NCBI GenBank assembly: GCA_041655275.1
Contig: JBBAFU010000004.1
Span: forward strand, 1 to 64,000
Length of the DNA: 64,000 nt
Reading direction: 5' to 3'
From: JAJYRX01 sp041655275
GTDB lineage: Bacteria; Pseudomonadota; Gammaproteobacteria; Burkholderiales; Burkholderiaceae_B
The notes under the pieces were generated by a model, which was not told the DNA's origin, did not search any database, and was given only the letters and a program-made list of their open reading frames with translations. Of the stretch, positions 18,746-26,511 are shown in pieces. The first letter of the stretch is position 1; the number at the start of each line of letters is the position of its first letter. A program made the translations under genes and the position numbers.

Positions 18746-19536
18746 GACGGGGTTGGCGCAATCATCCCTGTCAGCGGTGACGAGGCTTCGGCAGCGTACA
18801 GCTTGCGCGGCATGCGCCCGGCGAGGAAGGCCTTGCGTCCCGCCGTCACTGCATGGCGCATGGCTTCGGCCATGAGCACAGGTTCACGCGCATAGGCAAT
18901 GGCGGAATTCATGAGGACGGCGTCGCAACCCAGTTCCATCGCAATCGCGGCATCCGATGCCGTGCCCACACCCGCATCGACAATGACGGGCACAGAGACG
19001 GATTCGATCACCAGACGCAGGTTCCAGGGGTTGAGAATGCCCATGCCGGAACCAATGATGGAGGCCAGTGGCATAATGGCCACACAGCCTATGCTTTCCA
19101 GAATTCGCGCCTGTATGGGGTCATCCGAGCAATAGACCATGACATCGAAGCCATCCTTGACCAGGATTTCCGCCGCCTTCAGGGTTTCGGGCATCTGCGG
19201 ATACAGGTTGTCATGACTGCCCAGCACCTCGAGCTTCACCAGCGAATGACCATCGAGCAGCTCGCGCGCCAGCCGCAGGGTGCGCACCGCGTCTTGGGCG
19301 GTATAGCAACCTGCCGTATTGGGAAGATAGGTGTATTCGGAAGGCGGCAGATAGTCGAGCAGGCTTTCTTCATCACCGGCCTGACCAATGTTGGTGCGCC
19401 GTATGGCCACGGTGACAATCTGCGCGCCGCTCGCCTGGATGGCATCGCGCGTTTGCGCGAAATCCCGGTATTTTCCGGTGCCCACCATCAGGCGCGAGCT
19501 AAAGGTTCTTCCGGCAAGTGTCCAGGGATCATGCAT
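18742..19536 (-). CDS. thiG: Thiazole synthase ThiG
   Basis: A 264-residue TIM-barrel enzyme that builds the thiazole part of thiamine from deoxyxylulose phosphate, dehydroglycine and ThiS thiocarboxylate. Recognisable motifs are VGTGKYRDF near residue 17, LPNTAGCYTAQDAVR near 92, and PVIVDAGVGTASDAAIAMELG near 183. It stands alone: no thiS, thiO, thiE or thiF is adjacent. It overlaps tauR by four bases. A thiamine gene next to a thiamine-diphosphate-dependent xsc locus is notable, but ancestral placement is possible. Confidence 0.93.
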   Translation of the reverse strand: MHDPWTLAGRTFSSRLMVGTGKYRDFAQTRDAIQASGAQIVTVAIRRTNIGQAGDEESLLDYLPPSEYTYLPNTAGCYTAQDAVRTLRLARELLDGHSLVKLEVLGSHDNLYPQMPETLKAAEILVKDGFDVMVYCSDDPIQARILESIGCVAIMPLASIIGSGMGILNPWNLRLVIESVSVPVIVDAGVGTASDAAIAMELGCDAVLMNSAIAYAREPVLMAEAMRHAVTAGRKAFLAGRMPRKLYAAEASSPLTGMIAPTPS

Positions 19537-19611
19537 ACTTGGCTCCGAACGTCACGGTGGAATACTTGCAAATCATGCAACTTGGCATAAAATGCATTAA
19601 ACGATACTTAT

Positions 19612-19628
19612 CATATCAAAATTCGAGA
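19612..19628. promoter_or_regulatory. Candidate IclR operator upstream of iclR
   Basis: The sequence CATATCAAAATTCGAGA lies 8 bases before the iclR start. The same 17 bases, with one change, occur in the xsc/cobS-like control region at 23265-23281. Its place over the ribosome binding region suggests autorepression. It also lies upstream of thiG, which is divergent. Confidence 0.5.
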
Positions 19629-19636
19629 CGCAAGGG

Positions 19637-20473
19637 ATGACAAATTTGACCGAACCAGCCCCGCCCGCTGCGCATCGCCGCAGTGCCAAGCATCTGGGCG
19701 AAACACCCACCATGCGCCTGCTGGGCCTGCTGGAACTGATCGCCAGTCGCGATCACCTGTTCTCGCTCCAGGACCTGGTAGAGCAGACTACCCTGCCCAA
19801 GCCCACGCTGCACCGCATGCTGCAACAGCTGGAATCCAGCGGCATGTTGCAGCGCGACAGCGACGGCCGGCACTACGGCACGGGTGCGCGCCTGCGCCGC
19901 CTGGCGGAAAACCTGCTGCTCAATGACACCAAGCATGGTGCACGCCGCTCGGTCCTGATGCAGCTGCGTGAGGAAGTCGGTGAAAGCTGCAACATCACCG
20001 CGCTTTCGGGCAGCGAGGTGCTGTACCTGGATCGCGCTGAAACGGCCGCACCTCTTCGATTCTACCTGCATCCGGGCTCGCGTGTCCCGGCGCATTGCTC
20101 GGCCAGCGGAAAATTATTTCTGGCCCAGCTCAGCGCAGCCCAGCGTCGCCGCCTGCTCAGCCACACGCCGCTCACACGCTACACGGCCAACACCCTGGTG
20201 ACCATGGAAGCCCTGGAGCGCGAAATGGAACAGGTGCGCGAACTCGGTTACGCCCTGGACAACGAGGAGTTCCTGCCCGGCCTGTTCTGTATCGCCGTGC
20301 TCGTGCCCCGCGCCGAGGGCCGCTCCAACATGGGGGTGGCGATTCAGGCACCCGTGATGCGCATGACTGCGGACAAGGCCCTGCGCTGCCTGCCGGCCCT
20401 GCGTCGTGCCGCCCAGGCGCTTGCCCGCATCGAGGCCGACGACGATGAGGATGACGACGCCGGCGAAGCCTGA
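19637..20473 (+). CDS. IclR-family transcriptional regulator
   Basis: A 278-residue IclR protein: winged helix (residues 20-85, FSLQDLVEQTTLPKPTLHRM) and effector domain with GSRVPAHCSASGKLFLAQL. It is plainly paralogous to SauR at 9500-10255. It ends in an unusual acidic tail (EADDDEDDDAGEA). Its stop codon touches that of the convergent CobT-like gene with no gap (TGATCA at 20471-20476). A 17-base motif shared between its own upstream region and that of xsc suggests it controls xsc and the CobS/CobT-like genes. Confidence 0.85.
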   Translation: MTNLTEPAPPAAHRRSAKHLGETPTMRLLGLLELIASRDHLFSLQDLVEQTTLPKPTLHRMLQQLESSGMLQRDSDGRHYGTGARLRRLAENLLLNDTKHGARRSVLMQLREEVGESCNITALSGSEVLYLDRAETAAPLRFYLHPGSRVPAHCSASGKLFLAQLSAAQRRRLLSHTPLTRYTANTLVTMEALEREMEQVRELGYALDNEEFLPGLFCIAVLVPRAEGRSNMGVAIQAPVMRMTADKALRCLPALRRAAQALARIEADDDEDDDAGEA

Positions 20474-22198
20474 TCAGCGTCGTTGCTGCACGCGCGGCGG
20501 CGCCAGCAGATGTGCAATATCGTAGAGCACGTCGTTGCCCAGGCCATCTTCCAGTTCGACCGCCACATTGCGGCGATAGAAAGGTCCCAGATCCAGGCCC
20601 ACCCCCACACCGACCACTTCCATCCGGTGGCGAGCCTCCAGCCGGCGCACCACCTGTCGTAAGTGGGTGTCCAGATAATGCTCGTCATTGACGAGCTGGG
20701 TGGCGCTGTCCATGGGACAGCCATCTGAAATGACGATGAGGATGCGACGCGCGGCATCGCGGGCGAGCAGGCGGCCGGCCGCCCACTGCAGGGCTTCGCC
20801 GTCCACGCCTTCGCGAAACAGATCGGCCTTGAACAGGGCGGCAATACCGGCACGCCCCTGGCGCCAGGACTTGTCGGCCGGTTTGAACACGCGATGACTC
20901 AGCTCGTTGAGCCGCCCCGGCCGCAGGGGCTTTCCCTGGCGCAGCCACTGGCGATACGCCCGCCCGCCATTCCAGGCGCCCGTGCTGAAACCCAGAACCT
21001 CGACGCTTGCGCCCAGGCGCTCCATGGTGCGGCCCAGCACATCGACCAGCACGGCAACGGGACGGGCATGCACCTTCATGGAGCCGGAGCAATCGATCAG
21101 GAAGCTGATTGCACAATTCGCCCGTCGCACCCAGCGCTCCTGCGTGAAGATGCGCCGATCCAGCGGTGAGCTCACCAGACCCGCCAGGCGCCGGCCATCG
21201 ATCAGGCCCTCTTCCTCGCCACCCTTTCGGCCATCAATCCAGTCGCTGCCCAGCGCCGCCATCAGCAGACGCGACAGCCGATTGCGATTCACGCCCTGGC
21301 GCGCCACCAGGGCGTCGAGCTCGACGCGGTATTCCTTCAGCAGATCCGCGCGCAGCTGGTCCGCCGCATCCACCTCGACATCGAAATCCGTCGTGAAGAT
21401 GCGGTACTGCCCGCCCGCCTCCTCCAGCACCCGGCTGTCGCCCGTGCCGGCCACGGGAGGCGGCGGCGGATCGGGCGCGTCAAAGTCCAGCAGCAGTGCA
21501 AGCGCGCGTCCGGCCTTGGCGATGCGACTGTCGGCATCGTCCTCCTCTTCGCGCGCCTCGTGAATGCTGTCCGCCACAATCTCCGCCAGGGCCGCGGCAT
21601 GGAGCGCAAAGGCTGCCTGGTCGTCGCGATGCTCGCGCATGCCACGCAGGGCGGGACCGATCTTGCGCGCCGTGCGCGCACGCGTCACCTCGACGAAGTC
21701 CTCCGTCTCCTGCATCACCGGCAATGCGTTCAGGCGCGACCAGGCCATCTGCACCACGGTATACAGCAGGATGCCTATCGTGCTCTCGGTGAGCCCCGAT
21801 TGGTGGACCTCGCCCGACCAGGCCATGAAGCGGGCATGAATATTGGCTCGCACCCCCGGCAAATGGGGCGGTATCAGGGTTTCGACGCGCAACTGCTCCA
21901 TGAGCTCGAACACCAGGCGGGCGATCGGTTCCCCGGGACAGGTGCGCCGAAACAGATCCGGATCGCTGTGCCGGAGGCGCAAGGCCTGGGCATCCGCAAT
22001 CCCGCGCAGCACCGGCAGGGAGCGCCGCTCGGGCGCCACCCGCAGATGCGGTGCATACATGGCAAGACGACGCTCGTCACGATAGAGCTCGAACTGGCGC
22101 CAGGCCAGACGCGCATCACCGGTCAGGGCACGCAGGCTTGCCGAGGACAGCTCCTCGAGCTGCTGTTGCTGCCGGTGCAGGCGCAACGGCTCAGCCAT
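20474..22198 (-). CDS. CobT-like von Willebrand A-domain protein
   Basis: A 574-residue soluble protein. The C-terminal third is a VWA domain with an intact metal-ion site: D369-C-S371-G-S373 and the later SDGCPMDS. The family is that of CobT, the partner of CobS in aerobic cobaltochelatase, and more broadly the VWA partners NorD and CbbO. A proline run (near 243-248) links N- and C-terminal parts; acidic and low-complexity stretches lie around 215-225. It overlaps the CobS-like gene by eight bases. With no cobN in view, cobalt chelation is not supported; a role as a MoxR-type maturation or activase partner is likelier. Confidence 0.8.
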   Translation of the reverse strand: MAEPLRLHRQQQQLEELSSASLRALTGDARLAWRQFELYRDERRLAMYAPHLRVAPERRSLPVLRGIADAQALRLRHSDPDLFRRTCPGEPIARLVFELMEQLRVETLIPPHLPGVRANIHARFMAWSGEVHQSGLTESTIGILLYTVVQMAWSRLNALPVMQETEDFVEVTRARTARKIGPALRGMREHRDDQAAFALHAAALAEIVADSIHEAREEEDDADSRIAKAGRALALLLDFDAPDPPPPPVAGTGDSRVLEEAGGQYRIFTTDFDVEVDAADQLRADLLKEYRVELDALVARQGVNRNRLSRLLMAALGSDWIDGRKGGEEEGLIDGRRLAGLVSSPLDRRIFTQERWVRRANCAISFLIDCSGSMKVHARPVAVLVDVLGRTMERLGASVEVLGFSTGAWNGGRAYRQWLRQGKPLRPGRLNELSHRVFKPADKSWRQGRAGIAALFKADLFREGVDGEALQWAAGRLLARDAARRILIVISDGCPMDSATQLVNDEHYLDTHLRQVVRRLEARHRMEVVGVGVGLDLGPFYRRNVAVELEDGLGNDVLYDIAHLLAPPRVQQRR

Positions 22199-23207
22199 GC
22201 ACGGCTCCGGGGCTGCGTACCCAGGATTCCGCCAGCTCGGTATTGAAGCAACGCTGGTAGAACTCCGCCACCAGCGGCCTTTCGGCCTCGTCGCACTTGT
22301 TCAGGAAAGCATAGCGAAAGGCCACGGCAGGGTCGCGGAAGACTTCGCAGTTCTCGGCCCAGGTAATGACGGTGCGGGGCGACATCAGAGATGACAGATC
22401 ACCCGCCTCGAAGCTCTTGCGTGTCAGGTTGGCAAGCGCCACCATGGACCGGATCAGGGCGCGACCACGCTCGGTGTTCTTCGAAGGCACGCGTGCAGCA
22501 ACGATTTCCACCTCTTCCTCGGGTGAGAGGTAATCCAGTGTGGCCACAATGCTCCAGCGGTCGATCTGGGCATGATTGAGCACCTGAACTCCCTGATAGA
22601 GTCCCGAGAGGTTGCCCAGGCCCAGCGTGTTGGCTGTGGCGAACAGGCGAAAAGCCGGATGCGGGGAAATGACCCGGTTCTGATCCAGCAGTGTGAACTT
22701 GCCGTCCCGCTCGAGAATGCGCTGGATGACGAACATCACGTCGGGGCGCCCGGCATCGTACTCGTCGAACACCAGGGCCACCGGCCGCTGCAGCGCCCAG
22801 GGAATGATGCCTTCCTGGAAGGCCGTCACCTGAAGGCCGTCCTCGATCACAATGGCATCCTTGCCCACCAGGTCCAGACGGGTGATGTGCCCATCCAGAT
22901 TGACGCGCACGCAGGGCCAGTTCAGACGGGCCGCCACCTGTTCTATATGGGTGGACTTGCCCGTGCCGTGGCGCCCATGCACCATGACGCGGCGGTTATG
23001 CGCAAAGCCCGCCAGAATTGCCAGGGTGACTTCCGGATGAAAGCGATAGGCCGGATCGACATCGGGCACATGGTCCGTGCGTTCACTGAAGGCCGGAACA
23101 CGAAAATCGCTGTCAATGCCGAAGACGGCACCTGCGGACACCTCGCGATCGGGCAGCATCGCACCGAAATCGGCCGGGGCGGAAACAGCATCCTTGGTTG
23201 CGCTCAT
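22191..23207 (-). CDS. CobS-like AAA+ ATPase
   Basis: A 338-residue AAA+ ATPase with Walker A GRHGTGKST (78-86), Walker B VALVFDEYDA (143-152) and sensor ATANT. The N-terminus (VFGIDSDFRVPAFSERTDHVPDVDP, read 28-52) is close to CobS of cobaltochelatase rather than to general MoxR. The start at 23207 has AAAGGAGG six bases upstream. It is first in a two-gene unit with the CobT-like gene and starts divergently from xsc, 206 bases away. CobS/CobT act with CobN; here no CobN or other cobalamin gene is seen, so the partner may be Xsc or TauXY. Confidence 0.85.
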   Translation of the reverse strand: MSATKDAVSAPADFGAMLPDREVSAGAVFGIDSDFRVPAFSERTDHVPDVDPAYRFHPEVTLAILAGFAHNRRVMVHGRHGTGKSTHIEQVAARLNWPCVRVNLDGHITRLDLVGKDAIVIEDGLQVTAFQEGIIPWALQRPVALVFDEYDAGRPDVMFVIQRILERDGKFTLLDQNRVISPHPAFRLFATANTLGLGNLSGLYQGVQVLNHAQIDRWSIVATLDYLSPEEEVEIVAARVPSKNTERGRALIRSMVALANLTRKSFEAGDLSSLMSPRTVITWAENCEVFRDPAVAFRYAFLNKCDEAERPLVAEFYQRCFNTELAESWVRSPGAVHG

Positions 23208-23264
23208 GCAGACCTCCTTTATCGATTCGGCAATCTTACAACATTTACGATTTTTGGACTATCG

Positions 23265-23281
23265 CATATCGAAATTCGAGA
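23265..23281. promoter_or_regulatory. Candidate operator between the CobS-like gene and xsc
   Basis: CATATCGAAATTCGAGA, containing the palindrome TCGAAATTCGA, matches the site at 19612-19628 in 16 of 17 bases. It sits centrally in the 206-base gap between divergent genes, placed to control both. A separate small dyad TCCCC-CAATAT-CGGGGA (23298-23314) lies closer to xsc. Confidence 0.55.
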
Positions 23282-23413
23282 TATTTGCTTGACAACATCC
23301 CCCAATATCGGGGACACTTGCCGTATCAAACGAGAGTTCAAGACCCGTTCAAGACCCAAGAATTCAAGACCCACCGTACCACTTCCACACACCATTTCAG
23401 GAGAATAGTTCTC

Positions 23414-25237
23414 ATGAGCAAGGACTCATCCCCCGCAGATACGCGCACTGTCGTATCCGGCATGACCAGAATGACACCCTCGGAAGCCTTTGTCGAGACG
23501 CTGGTAGCACACGGCGTCACGGAAATGTTCGGCATCATGGGCTCGGCCTTCATGGATGCCATGGACATCTTCGCGCCCGCCGGCATCCGTCTGATTCCCG
23601 TCGTTCACGAACAGGGCGCAGGCCACATGGCCGACGGCTATTCGCGCGTCTCGGGCCGCCACGGTGTGGTCATCGGGCAGAACGGCCCCGGCATCAGCAA
23701 CTGCGTTACCTCGATCGCCGCCGCCTACTGGGCCCATAGCCCCGTCGTCATCGTCACACCGCAGACCGGTACCAACTCCATTGGTCTGGGCGGTTTCCAG
23801 GAAGCCGACCAGCTGCCCATGTTCCAGGAGTTCACCAAATACCAGGGCCATGTGACCAACCCGGCCCGCATGGCGGAGTTCACCGGTCGCTGCTTCGATC
23901 GCGCCCTGAGCGAAATGGGCCCCACGCAGCTGAACATCCCGCGTGACTATTTCTATGGCGAAATCACCTGCGAAATCCCCAAGCCGTCCTTCCTGGACCG
24001 GGGTGCCGGCGGCGAAAGCAGCCTGAACGAAGCCGCCGAGCTGCTGGCCAAGGCCAAGTTCCCCGTCATCATTTCCGGCGGTGGTGTCGTCATGGCCGAT
24101 GCGGTCGAGGAGTGCAAGGCACTGGCCGAACGTCTGGGCGCGCCCGTCGTCAACAGCTACCTGCACAATGACTCCTTCCCCGCCAGCCATCCGCTGTGGT
24201 GCGGACCGCTGGGCTACCAGGGCTCCAAGGCCGCCATGAAGCTGATCGCGCAGGCCGATGTTGTTGTGGCACTCGGCTCGCGTCTTGGACCCTTCGGCAC
24301 CCTGCCCCAGCACGGCATGGACTACTGGCCGCAGGACGCCAAGATCATCCAGATTGACGCCGACAACAAGATGCTGGGTCTGGTGAAGAAGATTTCCGTC
24401 GGCATTTGCGGTGACGCCAAGGCGGCTGCCGAAGCCCTGCTGTCGCGCCTGAGCAACCGCACACTGGCCAGCGATGCAAACAAGGATGAGCGCGCGCGCA
24501 AGATCGCCGATGAAAAGGCCGCCTGGGAGAAGGAGCTCGACGAATGGACGCACGAGCGCGACCCCTTCAGCCTGGACATGATCGAGGAAGCCAGGGGCGA
24601 GAAGCCGTTCTCCGGCGGTGAATACCTGCACCCGCGCCAGGTGTTGCGCGAGCTCGAGAAGGCCATGCCCGAAGATGTGATGGTGTCCACCGACATCGGC
24701 AACATCAACTCCATCGCCAACAGCTATCTGCGCTTCGAGAAGCCGCGCAGCTTCTTTGCCGCCATGTCCTATGGCAACTGCGGCTACGCCTTCCCCACCA
24801 TCATCGGTGCCAAGATGGCGGCCCCCCATCGTCCGGCGATCTCCTACGCGGGTGACGGTGCCTGGGCCATGAGCATGATGGAAACGCTCACCTGCGTGCG
24901 CGAGAACATTCCCGTCACCGCCGTTGTGTTCCACAACCGCCAGTGGGGTGCCGAGAAGAAGAACCAGGTGGATTTCTACAATCGCCGCTTCGTTGCCGGT
25001 GAGCTGGAGAACCCCTCCTTCGCAGAAATCGCACGCTCCATGGGCGCCGAGGGCGTCACGGTAGACCGTATCGAGGACGTGGGCCCGGCGCTCAAGAAGG
25101 CGATCGATCGCCAGATGAACGAAGGCAAGACGACCATCCTGGAAATCATGTGCACGCGCGAGCTGGGCGATCCCTTCCGCCGTGATGCGCTGTCCAAGCC
25201 GGTACGTCTGCTGGAGAAGTACAAGGACTACGTCTGA
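23414..25237 (+). CDS. xsc: Sulfoacetaldehyde acetyltransferase
   Basis: A 607-residue thiamine-diphosphate enzyme that converts sulfoacetaldehyde and phosphate to acetyl phosphate and sulfite, the desulfonating step of C2-sulfonate catabolism. Marks: catalytic glutamate E66 in VVHEQGAGHMADGYSR, the Xsc-typical IPRDYFYGEI near residue 175, and the diphosphate-binding motif that begins GDGAWAMSMME (480) and ends with HNRQWGAEKKN. The ATG at 23414 is used since the longer frame upstream is not protein-like. It is alone on the plus strand; no pta lies next to it. An intrinsic terminator follows. Confidence 0.93.
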   Translation: MSKDSSPADTRTVVSGMTRMTPSEAFVETLVAHGVTEMFGIMGSAFMDAMDIFAPAGIRLIPVVHEQGAGHMADGYSRVSGRHGVVIGQNGPGISNCVTSIAAAYWAHSPVVIVTPQTGTNSIGLGGFQEADQLPMFQEFTKYQGHVTNPARMAEFTGRCFDRALSEMGPTQLNIPRDYFYGEITCEIPKPSFLDRGAGGESSLNEAAELLAKAKFPVIISGGGVVMADAVEECKALAERLGAPVVNSYLHNDSFPASHPLWCGPLGYQGSKAAMKLIAQADVVVALGSRLGPFGTLPQHGMDYWPQDAKIIQIDADNKMLGLVKKISVGICGDAKAAAEALLSRLSNRTLASDANKDERARKIADEKAAWEKELDEWTHERDPFSLDMIEEARGEKPFSGGEYLHPRQVLRELEKAMPEDVMVSTDIGNINSIANSYLRFEKPRSFFAAMSYGNCGYAFPTIIGAKMAAPHRPAISYAGDGAWAMSMMETLTCVRENIPVTAVVFHNRQWGAEKKNQVDFYNRRFVAGELENPSFAEIARSMGAEGVTVDRIEDVGPALKKAIDRQMNEGKTTILEIMCTRELGDPFRRDALSKPVRLLEKYKDYV

Positions 25238-25284
25238 TTGCGATGATGTAAGCCTGAAGTCTGCCGCCCTGCCGGGCGGTGGAC

Positions 25285-25325
25285 AGAAAAAACCCCGACG
25301 GTGCAGATGCCGTCGGGGTTTTTTC
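25285..25325. terminator. Bidirectional terminator after xsc
   Basis: A perfect stem AACCCCGACGG / CCGTCGGGGTT with a short loop, flanked by A and T runs on both sides. It can end xsc on the plus strand and the M24-protein gene on the minus strand. It also marks the base-composition boundary of the AT-rich island. Confidence 0.92.
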
Positions 25326-25357
25326 AGCCTGTGGCCTGATTTAGCTAAATATCGATT

Positions 25358-26485
25358 CTAGCCAACAACATATGGTTCATCAGTATTAAATTTGGATGAA
25401 AGGAGTATTGGATCGCCTTCGCCAATCAGGATCATATCTTGTACGTGCCAATGATCCTTATGTGGTTCCAGCGCAAGGACCATTCCCTTTTCCAGGCGAA
25501 CCGTAGATCCCTTTTTAAGAATCGGCTCCTGCTGGTGCCACCAAGGGCCAACACCATGCCCAATCAGCAATGAATTGTAAGACCATTGGCTCTTCTTGAA
25601 TTCCTCCATCACAAATTCATAAATATCGCCGACGATCGCACCTGCGCGACACCGAGATATCGCTTCCCGATAGATCTCTAAATTTCTTCTATAATCGGCG
25701 ATTTGCAACGCACTTGGACGTCCTAAAATCACATTTCTAGATTGATGGCCGGGATATGATTTCAGGTAAGCTACATAATCGGTTCTAATGACATCACCTT
25801 TACGAACGACAAAGTCGCTTTCACCAGCGTACGGAATGATATTTTTGTCTGAATTCAAGATGCCATGTGCCCATTCGAACCCACAAGATAGGCATGCCTC
25901 AATCATGTTTGCATGAATTTTTCTCTCACTATCTCCGTATCGTATATTAGAGAAAACATCTAGATAGACATCATCAAGCATATCTGCTGCTTTGCGAATC
26001 TGTTCAATTTCCGCTTCAGTTTTAATCCAGCGAACTCTATCCATAAGATCATCGCAAGCAACCATCTCCATCTGCGGATTCGTTGTTTTAACTCTCTCCC
26101 AGTCAGCCGCATTGGTATAGTACTTCTCAAACCCTATCTTAGCGGTAGATAAGCCGTTATCAGCAACAGCTTTTGTCAACACATCATAAGGAGATTCGAG
26201 ATAACCCTCGTATAGGTAGATATCCATATTCGCTGCGTCGCGTCGCGCCAGGCCCGCTGCAGTCTTATTTGTAATAATACAAGGCGTCCCATGCCTTGGC
26301 CAAAGTAAAATTACCGCGCGAGCCGAATCCACAAGGTCTTGATGTCGAGCAAGTGTCCCCGGGTATACCACTTGCGTCAGATATGTGAAATTTTGTCCCG
26401 ATCTCAATACAAGCGCATCAAGACCTGCTGCATCCATATATTCATTCAAACGACTGATATTGGCGAAAATCTTTTTTTGTTCCAT
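25358..26485 (-). CDS. Creatinase-like M24-family protein with altered metal ligands
   Basis: A 375-residue pita-bread protein: creatinase-type N-terminal domain (about 1-150) and M24 catalytic domain. The five metal ligands of methionine/proline aminopeptidases (D, D, H, E, E) map to D236, H247, H310, E340 and Q349, so two are changed. Such loss is known in creatinase, a metal-free amidinohydrolase of the fold. GILNSDKNIIPYAGES near residue 208 resembles the creatinase region. It is the third gene of an AT-rich unit with a Bug receptor and a DUF4392 protein. The likely role is hydrolysis of a C-N bond in an imported small molecule; the substrate is unknown. Confidence 0.7.
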   Translation of the reverse strand: MEQKKIFANISRLNEYMDAAGLDALVLRSGQNFTYLTQVVYPGTLARHQDLVDSARAVILLWPRHGTPCIITNKTAAGLARRDAANMDIYLYEGYLESPYDVLTKAVADNGLSTAKIGFEKYYTNAADWERVKTTNPQMEMVACDDLMDRVRWIKTEAEIEQIRKAADMLDDVYLDVFSNIRYGDSERKIHANMIEACLSCGFEWAHGILNSDKNIIPYAGESDFVVRKGDVIRTDYVAYLKSYPGHQSRNVILGRPSALQIADYRRNLEIYREAISRCRAGAIVGDIYEFVMEEFKKSQWSYNSLLIGHGVGPWWHQQEPILKKGSTVRLEKGMVLALEPHKDHWHVQDMILIGEGDPILLSSKFNTDEPYVVG

Positions 26486-26511
26486 TTTCCATCTCTATCA
26501 ATTTTTTCAAC

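Noticed and set aside
20474..23207. A genuine aerobic cobaltochelatase
   Set aside because: CobS and CobT act with CobN, and neither cobN nor any cobalamin gene is in the window; the name is kept only as a likeness.
23289..23294. TTGACA before xsc as a -35 element
   Set aside because: No acceptable -10 sequence lies 15-19 bases downstream, so the match is probably chance.
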